A DNA stretch of 15,049 nt from an uncultured Porphyromonadaceae bacterium (GTDB lineage Bacteria; Bacteroidota; Bacteroidia; Bacteroidales; Muribaculaceae). A model generated the notes under the pieces. It was not told where the DNA came from. It ran no database searches and saw only the letters and a program-made list of their open reading frames with translations. The translations under genes and the position numbers were made by a program. Shown here one piece after another: positions 6,353 to 12,236 of the stretch; the stretch's first letter is position 1; each line of letters opens with the position of its first letter. The stretch covers positions 1 to 15,049 of the forward strand of contig URTA01000059.1 in assembly GCA_900550645.1 (NCBI GenBank), given 5' to 3'.

Positions 6353-6685
6353 TCAGTCCTTTTCGTAGACGGCGATGTTGCCCTCGCTCTCCTGAACCTC
6401 GGCGCGGTAGCAGTTCTCCACGTTGTCAACTATCCAGCGGGCGATGTTCTCGGCTGTCGGGTTCACGTCGAGCACGTCGTTGATTACAGCATGGTCGAGG
6501 CGCGACATCACGGTCTCCTTGACGCGGGTGAAGTCAGTCACCATGCCGTCGCTGTTCAGCTCGCGAGAGCGGCACTCCACCGTGATGACCCAGTTGTGTC
6601 CGTGCAGGTTGGCGCATTTGCTGTCGTAGCTGAGCCGCAGGCTGTGGGCTGCGCTTATTTCAAATCTCTTCTTTATGTAGTACAT
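6353..6685 (-). CDS. queD: 6-carboxy-5,6,7,8-tetrahydropterin synthase
   Basis: QueD makes 6-carboxytetrahydropterin from dihydroneopterin triphosphate, the first step committed to 7-deazaguanines. The 110-residue protein has the zinc ligands His14 (SAAHSL) and His28/His30 in the CANLHGHNW segment, with the catalytic Cys24 four residues before His28. Other family features are MVTDFTRVK (48-56), LDHAVIND (63-70) and NPTAENIARWI. The length fits the short bacterial QueD/PTPS-like form. The gene lies between queC (25 bases upstream) and queE (24 bases downstream) on the same strand, and that context settles QueD against the related pterin synthases. No odd features. Confidence 0.95.
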   Translation of the reverse strand: MYYIKKRFEISAAHSLRLSYDSKCANLHGHNWVITVECRSRELNSDGMVTDFTRVKETVMSRLDHAVINDVLDVNPTAENIARWIVDNVENCYRAEVQESEGNIAVYEKD

Positions 6686-6710
6686 CTGTCAGTAGCGGTG
6701 TTTTGAGGGG

Positions 6711-7376
6711 TTAGTCTTCGTAGTCAGTCGGGTCTTCGATGCCGGCATCTGCAAAAGCCTCGCGCCGCTCCATGCAGGTGCCGCACTTGCCGCAATGCCG
6801 CTTGCCCCCCTTGTAGCACGAGTATGTCAGGCTGTAGTCCACGCCCATTTCCGCGCCGCGCCGCGCTATGTCGCCCTTGGTTATCAGCGTGTAGGGTGCA
6901 AGGATTTGCACGCCGTTGAATGTGCCTTGGCGCATAGCCTCGCCCATCGCGTCTACAAACCCCGGGCGGCAGTCCGGGTAGATAGTGTGGTCGCCGCCGT
7001 GGTTGGCTATCAGCACATATTGCAGGTCGTTGCTCTCTGCCAGTCCGCACGCCACGGAGAGCATGATGCCGTTGCGGAACGGCACGACGGTTGACTTCAT
7101 GTTGTCGTCGTCATAGTTGCCCTCGGGTATCGCCTCTGCGCCGTCGAGCAGCGAGCTGCGGAAATACTCCGCCATGAATTTCAGGGGTATCACGAGGTGG
7201 CGTATGCCGAGCAGCGCACACTGTCGGCGTGCGCACTCTATTTCGCGTGTGTTGTGGTTGCTGCCGTAGTCGAAAGTCACGGCAAGCGCGATGCGCTCCT
7301 TGTACTCATGCATCAGCGTCACGGAGTCCATGCCGCCCGAAAGCACGATTATGCAGTCCTTCTTTTTATCGCTCAT
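6711..7376 (-). CDS. queC: 7-cyano-7-deazaguanine (preQ0) synthase
   Basis: QueC converts 7-carboxy-7-deazaguanine, ammonia and ATP to preQ0. The 221-residue protein has the ATP-pyrophosphatase P-loop SGGMDS (13-18) and the substrate-region motif VPFRNGIML. A zinc site near the C-terminus is formed by Cys187, Cys195, Cys198 and Cys201 (YSCYKGGKRHCGKCGTC). Length and motifs are complete. The start codon overlaps the queF stop by ATGA, indicating translational coupling. Placed between queF and queD, it completes the route to preQ0. Cytoplasmic; identification secure. Confidence 0.96.
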   Translation of the reverse strand: MSDKKKDCIIVLSGGMDSVTLMHEYKERIALAVTFDYGSNHNTREIECARRQCALLGIRHLVIPLKFMAEYFRSSLLDGAEAIPEGNYDDDNMKSTVVPFRNGIMLSVACGLAESNDLQYVLIANHGGDHTIYPDCRPGFVDAMGEAMRQGTFNGVQILAPYTLITKGDIARRGAEMGVDYSLTYSCYKGGKRHCGKCGTCMERREAFADAGIEDPTDYED

Positions 7377-7858
7377 TGTTTCCCGGGTATTGAGTTGAAG
7401 TCAAATGATTTCTCCATTCTTGCGGCGCACAGGTGTTGGTGGCTGTTGTCGCCACGGCACACAAACGGGTGTATGCTGATGCCGCCGCGAGGCATGAACA
7501 CTCCGCGCACTTCGATGTAGCGCGGGTTCATAAGCTGCCACAGGTCGTTGAGGATGATGTTGACGCAGTCTTCGTGGAAGTCGCCGTGGTTGCGGAATGA
7601 GAAGAGGTACAGCTTTAGGCTTTTGCTCTCCACCATCCGCTCGCGGGGAATGTATGAAATGTAAATGCGTCCGAAGTCCGGCTGCCCGGTCTTGGGGCAG
7701 AGCGTGGTAAATTCGGGACATTCAAATGTGACCACATACTCGCGGTCGGGATGCTTGTTCTCAAATGTCTCCAGTATCCCGGGGTCGTAATCTGAGGGGT
7801 ATTTTGTCCCCTGACAGCCCAGGAGCGAGACTCCCTGAAGTTCAGATTCTGTTCTCAT
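7373..7858 (-). CDS. queF: NADPH-dependent preQ0 reductase
   Basis: QueF reduces the nitrile of preQ0 to the aminomethyl of preQ1, which Tgt then inserts into tRNA. From the ATG at 7856-7858 the protein has 161 residues, close to the usual short (unimodular) QueF. It includes the nucleophile Cys54 in TTLCPKTGQPDF, the nearby Asp61, and the QueF motif VESKSLKLYLFSFRNHGDFHED (about 76-97). Open reading continues upstream to a TTG at 7915, but that codon coincides with the predicted transcription start. The QueF similarity also begins at MRTESELQGVSLLG, so I use the internal ATG. It is the first gene of a four-gene queuosine operon and overlaps queC by ATGA. A GC-rich hairpin lies in its leader. 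Confidence 0.95.
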   Translation of the reverse strand: MRTESELQGVSLLGCQGTKYPSDYDPGILETFENKHPDREYVVTFECPEFTTLCPKTGQPDFGRIYISYIPRERMVESKSLKLYLFSFRNHGDFHEDCVNIILNDLWQLMNPRYIEVRGVFMPRGGISIHPFVCRGDNSHQHLCAARMEKSFDFNSIPGKQ

Positions 7859-7866
7859 GTTCGGTA

Positions 7867-7910
7867 ATGATGTATGAGTAATCGTGCGGGGAGCTGCCAC
7901 CATCCCCGCA
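7867..7910 (-). promoter_or_regulatory. Leader hairpin with possible pseudoknot before queF
   Basis: On the minus strand TGCGGGG (7904-7910) pairs perfectly with CCCCGCA (7885-7891) around a 12-base loop, starting about six bases after the predicted transcription start. Loop bases AUGGUG (7898-7903) could pair with CAUCAU (7867-7872) with one G-U, an H-type pseudoknot close to the start codon. It is placed like a translational switch, for example a preQ1 sensor, but it does not match the preQ1-I consensus I know. The regulatory role is inference. Confidence 0.4.
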
Positions 7911-7919
7911 GTCAAAGTG

Positions 7920-7950
7920 CAAAGTTAGTAAAAAGCGGCGGCATGCGCAA
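7920..7950 (-). promoter_or_regulatory. Promoter of the queuosine operon
   Basis: On the minus strand TTG (7948-7950), a 20-base spacer and TAACTTTG (7920-7927) match the Bacteroidota consensus. Transcription should begin near 7916, giving a leader of about 58 bases to the queF ATG. It is divergent from the glycoside hydrolase promoter. Confidence 0.7.
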
Positions 7951-7972
7951 CAGCTGTGCCGCACGCCTGTGC

Positions 7973-8003
7973 TTTGCGCATCGGGATATATTGATTAATT
8001 TTG
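7973..8003 (+). promoter_or_regulatory. Promoter of the GHL10-type hydrolase gene
   Basis: TTTG (7973-7976), a 19-base spacer and TAATTTTG (7996-8003) match the Bacteroidota consensus on the plus strand. The predicted start near 8007 gives a leader of about 31 bases to the ATG at 8038. Confidence 0.7.
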
Positions 8004-8037
8004 CAGTGAGAATGAGACCCGAAAACATATTTGCATC

Positions 8038-9561
8038 ATGAATTTCATAGCACGTTCTTTCGGCCGCCGTAGCCGGGCTTTGTTGCTGTCCGCAGTGGCT
8101 GCGCTTGCCTCGTTGGCTACACCCATGCAAGCAGCCGACAACCCGAAGCGCGAGTTTCGCGGGGCGTGGCTGCACGTCGTGGGCGAGGTGAATTTCCGCA
8201 AGATGTCTACGGAGCAGGCCAAGCAGTTCATTGCCAAGCAGATCGGTCTTCTCGCAGATGCCGGCTGCAACGCTGTCATCTTTCAGGTGCGCCCGATGGC
8301 TGATGCCCTGTACCGCTCGCAGATAGAGGACTGGTCGTCATACCTCACCGGGCAGCGCGGCAAAGCCCCCTCACCGATGTGGGACCCCATGGAGTTTGCT
8401 ATCGAGGAGGCGCACAAGCGCGGCATGGAATTTCATGCCTGGCTGAACCCCTACCGTGTCAGCGCAAAGGGGGAGGCTCTGCCGCAAGGCCACCTGAGCC
8501 GCAAGGAGCCGCACCGCTTCTTCCGCTACAACGGACAGACATTCTTCGACCCGGCATACCCTGAAAACCGCGAGCTGATAACGGAAATCGTGCGTGACAT
8601 CGTAACACGCTATGACGTGGACGCGATACACCTCGACGACTATTTCTACCCGTACCCCTCTGGTTCGTCACGCTTTGACGGCGACGGCGCGTCGTATGCC
8701 AAGTTCGGTGGCGGCATGGACCGTGGAGACTGGCGGCGGCACAATGTGGATTTGCTAATAGAGCAGCTGCACAAGGCCATCCACGCTGCCAAGCCATGGG
8801 TGCGTTTCGGCATCAGCCCCTTCGGTATATGGCGCAACAGCAAGAGCGACAGCCGTGGGTCGGACACCAACGGTCTGCAAAACTATGACGACCTCTATGC
8901 CGACATCCTGCTATGGGACGAGAAAGGGTGGGTGGACTATGTCGTTCCGCAGCTGTACTGGGAACTTGACCACTCGGCGGCATCGTCGCGCAAGCTCGTG
9001 AAATGGTGGAACGACCATATACACCATGCGCAGCTGTACATAGGCCAGGACGTGAAGCGCACCATGGACAAGAAGGATACTGCCGCAGGACGCCCTGACG
9101 AACTCGATGCCAAAATAGAGCTGTCGCGCCAGTATCCCAATGTGCTGGGCAACGTGTGGTGGCACGGCTATTGGGTCACGGGCAACTACGGCGGTTCGTT
9201 TGACAAGCTTGCGCAGACGTACCAGTCAACGCTCGCGCTACCGCCGGCATACGGCGACAACATCTCGGTAGCAAAGCCGTCAAACCTGCACATAGAGCAG
9301 CGCGACGGCAAGACTTACCTCGAGTGGAACGCGCCGGCTCACGGACGCCGGCAGGCGGCTAAGGATGTGGTGAAATATGTGGTTTACGAGTTTTACGAGG
9401 ACGAGAGGGTAGACCTGGACGACGCTCAGACCATCATATCAATTACGCCCTACACGTCGGTGCTGCTGCCTGACGAGGAGGACATGACGCGCACATTTGT
9501 CGTCACCTCCGTTGACCGTCAGAACCGCGAGTCTGCCCCCGTGACCGTCACCGTCCCCTGA
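8038..9561 (+). CDS. Secreted GHL10/DUF187-family glycoside hydrolase
   Basis: This 507-residue protein starts with a signal peptide (about 1-33; hydrophobic ALLLSAVAALASLATPMQA, likely cleaved after the last Ala). The GHL10 (DUF187) TIM-barrel domain follows from about 38 to 400, opening with the family-typical REFRGAWLHVV. Further landmarks are NAVIFQVRPMADALYRSQIE, GMEFHAWLNPYR, the acidic VDAIHLDDYFYPYP (194-207) and VDYVVPQLYWELD. A C-terminal fibronectin-III-like beta domain covers about 420-507. Family members are presumed cell-envelope glycosidases, and some digest denuded peptidoglycan glycan strands; the substrate here is unproven. Asp200/Asp201 are the best catalytic candidates. 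It is transcribed alone from its own promoter, divergent from queF and convergent with the 125-residue gene, with only 20 bases between the stops. Confidence 0.88.
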   Translation: MNFIARSFGRRSRALLLSAVAALASLATPMQAADNPKREFRGAWLHVVGEVNFRKMSTEQAKQFIAKQIGLLADAGCNAVIFQVRPMADALYRSQIEDWSSYLTGQRGKAPSPMWDPMEFAIEEAHKRGMEFHAWLNPYRVSAKGEALPQGHLSRKEPHRFFRYNGQTFFDPAYPENRELITEIVRDIVTRYDVDAIHLDDYFYPYPSGSSRFDGDGASYAKFGGGMDRGDWRRHNVDLLIEQLHKAIHAAKPWVRFGISPFGIWRNSKSDSRGSDTNGLQNYDDLYADILLWDEKGWVDYVVPQLYWELDHSAASSRKLVKWWNDHIHHAQLYIGQDVKRTMDKKDTAAGRPDELDAKIELSRQYPNVLGNVWWHGYWVTGNYGGSFDKLAQTYQSTLALPPAYGDNISVAKPSNLHIEQRDGKTYLEWNAPAHGRRQAAKDVVKYVVYEFYEDERVDLDDAQTIISITPYTSVLLPDEEDMTRTFVVTSVDRQNRESAPVTVTVP

Positions 9562-9581
9562 CTGCATAACCCATTGCATAT

Positions 9582-9959
9582 TCAAATTTCGTCATAGTTG
9601 TGGTTATACTCTACGCCTGAATAGTCACGAGTTCGCAGCCACTCGAATAGTGTCATGTCTCTGTCGAGCAATCTGGCTGTCTTCAGGTTTATGTTCAATG
9701 CTTCCGAAAGACTCATGACGTGCTGTTCTTCGATTACACGTTCCTGTCCGATGATGTATTCCTCGAACTCGCACCGCACGATGTATATGCCATCTGCGTT
9801 GTTGCTTTCAGACATAATCAATTCATGGGCTGTTGTGAAGACATTCTCCTGCTTGTACTGGAGTTGCTCGAAGAATGTTTTTTCATTTTCCGACACATAG
9901 TGACCGCGCATGTACTCGAAAAGAGCATGGTCTTCTGTTGTCAACTTGTTCATCGCCAT
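9582..9959 (-). CDS. Hypothetical protein, 125 residues
   Basis: I do not recognise this protein. It is acidic and apparently soluble, with no signal peptide or membrane segment. The central part reads as a beta-rich strip (GIYIVRCEFEEYIIGQERVI, about 57-76) followed by SLSEALNINLKTARLLDRDM. That order resembles small intracellular Bacteroidales proteins with a helical tail, but I cannot name a domain. The start could be Met1 (9959) or Met3 (9953); neither has a clear Shine-Dalgarno site. It lies 65 bases after the aspartic protease stop on the same strand and is probably the last gene of that transcript, since no promoter of the usual type is visible in the gap. Its composition is more AT-rich than its neighbours, which could indicate later acquisition. 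Confidence 0.75.
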   Translation of the reverse strand: MAMNKLTTEDHALFEYMRGHYVSENEKTFFEQLQYKQENVFTTAHELIMSESNNADGIYIVRCEFEEYIIGQERVIEEQHVMSLSEALNINLKTARLLDRDMTLFEWLRTRDYSGVEYNHNYDEI

Positions 9960-10024
9960 TATCTTAGGTGCTTTGAAATGGTTGCTTTACTGCAATATAT
10001 CGTGTGGATCGTTGCGATGGAGTC

Positions 10025-11365
10025 TTACTTTGCGGGGGTGGTTGTGACGGTGAAATCTGCCATGTTGAAATGCACTGTGCCGAAGAGCATAAGTGCTTTC
10101 AGCCCGATAAGATGTTCGTATTTTTCGTCTGCATGTGCCGGCTCAATATGGACATCTATGCTTGGCAGTACGATAGAATTTCCACCTATCTGACATTCCA
10201 TCTCCGGCACACGGTAGCATTGCGAGGCATTGACACCGCCAAAGCCAGCTGTCCTGACCGTCTCCAGGCTTCCTGTGCTGGCAACAAACTCTTTGTTGCT
10301 CTTGTAGAATTGTTGCCCGAGGTAGCCGTATGACGCATTTCCGGTATCGACGAGCATCAGCACCGGCATGCCATGCCATGCACTTTTGGCAAGCAGGTTC
10401 ATTGACTGGGAGAAGCACATATTGGGATATGCCTCGCTGCGCTGCGGCGCTTCACGCGGCACGGTGATGCGGCGGTTGTCGAAATCTATGGTCAACTCCT
10501 TGAGCTGCAACATCAGTTCGCTGCCGATGACGATGCTGAAGCACCCTCCATACTCATCAGCCGTTTCATTGCCGGTAGAAAAGTCCATTACATAGAAGGG
10601 TACATCAGTTATGGTCATGTTGCCGATTTTCAGCTCTTTGGCGATGGCATATCCCCCATTTTGCATGCCTTCGCCCCTGACCTTGGTTTTCGCATCGAGC
10701 TCAACAAGGCCGAATTTCTGTGCCAGCTCCCTCGAAATCACATTTGTGCCGGCGCCGGTGTCGAATGTGATGTCAGCCGCTATGCCGTTGATGTAGCTGT
10801 CAGACAAGTGCATCAGCACGCCCCCTTTATCTTCCGGGCCTACGGGTATTATCCTGAATGGGACAGAGCCGTCTGTGCCTTCAGCTATGGAAATGGCGTA
10901 CGGGCGGAACGCCGACAATGCCGTGTATTGGTCTATCTGCCGCTGTATCCTGTTGACGGCGGTCGAGTCCAGTTGCACCAGATAGTCTCGTGTCGCGTCG
11001 AGGACGGAGGTCAGCACTTTCGCGGCTTTTTCATTGTCGCCGGTCCGGCTCAAGTCCATTGAGAACAGATGCGCCGAGGCGAGCAGCAGCCCCAAGTCTA
11101 AGTTTGATGACTGTGTGTTGAACAGTTCTCCAAAAGCCGGAATCGACACGTCGGGACGGTTCAGGCGGTTGCCGAGCAGACAGCGCGAATAGATTTCGAG
11201 GAAATCCGATATCGAGTCTTTCGGCTCTGTGCGGTACAGCGAGTCGAGGGTGAACCAGTCCGAGCTGTTCATAGCTTCCGCTATTTTCTCATCGGCGGTT
11301 TTCGCCGAAACGACATTCACCGACAGCATCAATGCCGTGAATACTAATGCAAAGAATCTGTTCAT
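10025..11365 (-). CDS. Secreted retropepsin-like aspartic protease, two DTG motifs
   Basis: The 446-residue protein opens with a signal peptide (1-21, cleavage likely after VSA). A helical region follows at about 25-155, perhaps TPR-like, with repeated Leu/Ala helices. Two retropepsin-like lobes come next. Lobe one has ITFDTGAGTNVIS with Asp202 and ends around CFSIVIGSELMLQLKELTIDF. Lobe two has VLMLVDTGNASYGYL with Asp340 and ends in HLIGLKALMLFGTVHFNMADF. Two DTG motifs in one chain can form a complete aspartic active site without dimerising, and the second lobe keeps the Asp-Thr-Gly. The hydrophobic-Gly segments after each motif match the family's psi-loop. It probably acts in the periplasm or at the cell surface on peptides. 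It lies 25 bases after the GLPGLI gene, suggesting a joint role with the receptor upstream. The substrate is unknown. Confidence 0.85.
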   Translation of the reverse strand: MNRFFALVFTALMLSVNVVSAKTADEKIAEAMNSSDWFTLDSLYRTEPKDSISDFLEIYSRCLLGNRLNRPDVSIPAFGELFNTQSSNLDLGLLLASAHLFSMDLSRTGDNEKAAKVLTSVLDATRDYLVQLDSTAVNRIQRQIDQYTALSAFRPYAISIAEGTDGSVPFRIIPVGPEDKGGVLMHLSDSYINGIAADITFDTGAGTNVISRELAQKFGLVELDAKTKVRGEGMQNGGYAIAKELKIGNMTITDVPFYVMDFSTGNETADEYGGCFSIVIGSELMLQLKELTIDFDNRRITVPREAPQRSEAYPNMCFSQSMNLLAKSAWHGMPVLMLVDTGNASYGYLGQQFYKSNKEFVASTGSLETVRTAGFGGVNASQCYRVPEMECQIGGNSIVLPSIDVHIEPAHADEKYEHLIGLKALMLFGTVHFNMADFTVTTTPAK

Positions 11366-11390
11366 ATAGTAATTGTATTTGTCTGTTTGG

Positions 11391-12236
11391 TCAGCGGTAG
11401 TCGGTTTCGAGCAGGTCGTAGCCGGGCTTGCCGCTTTCGTATTCTATCTTTTCGGGTGACACCTTTGCCGCGTGCGGTCCGAAGTGCAGGTTTCGCATAC
11501 CCTGGTAATCGTCGTAGCGGTAACGGCACAGCCGCAGGAAGTCCTTGCGGGTGGTCTTCTCGTAGTCGAATGGCTCGTATACCTTGGGAATTGTCACGCT
11601 TGACGCTTCTATGCCGGTGGCGGTGAACTGGTATTGGCCGGTGGTGTCGGCTGCTTCGAGTATCAGCCCCGGCAGTCCGAGCAGCTTCCACGGGCCGGCA
11701 TCGATAGGCAGTTCGGGGGCAAACCATGCTTTCCACCGCCGTCCGTGGTAGTCACCCTCTGCCATGACGCAGTCATACCCGAGTATTGTCTTGATGCTGT
11801 CTCCGCAGACCTCCCAGTCGCGTTGCTCTATTGGTTCGGAATATTTGCGGTACTCATAGTATACCTCATCCCACACCTTGAACTTGTCGTCGTCGCGGAC
11901 TATGTACATAGCAGCGTCACGGCCTACGCCGGCTGAGTTGAGGATAGCCTCTTGCTCTGTAGGCGACTTGCCCATGGCTTGCTGCATTATTACAAGCCCG
12001 GTCTGCAGATACCAGTTTTCGCCGTCGGAGGTGCAGCGTGTCGAGTCGAGCCATTGCGTGTGGTCGTTGTAGAACTTGGAGTGTCCGTTGCCGGCGAGCA
12101 GCATGTATTCATGGTGCTTCTCTATGCCTCGCGGGTCGTGGAAGTGGAAGTCATAGCAGACCCGTATCTGCGCTTTGTGAGCGTATGCCGCCACGGCGGC
12201 GAGGCCAATGAGCAATGCAGGGATGATGTGTCTCAT
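11391..12236 (-). CDS. GLPGLI-family secreted protein
   Basis: The protein of 281 residues contains the family's eponymous GLPGLI at 187-192, within WKLLGLPGLILEAADTTGQY. It also has the upstream GYDCVMAEGDYHGRRWKAWFAPELP segment typical of the family (Cys156, then a Trp-Ala-Trp-Phe strand). A signal peptide covers residues 1-19 (IIPALLIGLAAVAAYA). The start used is the ATG at 12234-12236, which overlaps the receptor gene's stop by ATGA and begins directly at the signal peptide. The reading frame stays open far upstream but only inside the receptor gene. GLPGLI proteins are Bacteroidota-specific, of unknown biochemical role, and often sit beside TonB-dependent-receptor-like genes, as here. 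A partner or assembly function for the receptor is inference. Confidence 0.9.
   Translation of the reverse strand: MRHIIPALLIGLAAVAAYAHKAQIRVCYDFHFHDPRGIEKHHEYMLLAGNGHSKFYNDHTQWLDSTRCTSDGENWYLQTGLVIMQQAMGKSPTEQEAILNSAGVGRDAAMYIVRDDDKFKVWDEVYYEYRKYSEPIEQRDWEVCGDSIKTILGYDCVMAEGDYHGRRWKAWFAPELPIDAGPWKLLGLPGLILEAADTTGQYQFTATGIEASSVTIPKVYEPFDYEKTTRKDFLRLCRYRYDDYQGMRNLHFGPHAAKVSPEKIEYESGKPGYDLLETDYR

Noticed and set aside
7867..7910. Classical preQ1-I riboswitch in the queF leader
   Set aside because: It lacks the short hairpin with an A-rich tail typical of preQ1-I, so it is listed only as an unclassified leader structure.
7859..7915. Upstream TTG start adding 19 residues to QueF
   Set aside because: The TTG coincides with the predicted transcription start, the added residues overlap the leader hairpin, and QueF similarity begins at the ATG at 7858.
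9562..9581. Bidirectional terminator between the converging hydrolase and 125-residue genes
   Set aside because: The 20-base gap holds only short direct TGCATA-like repeats and no stable hairpin with a T-run.
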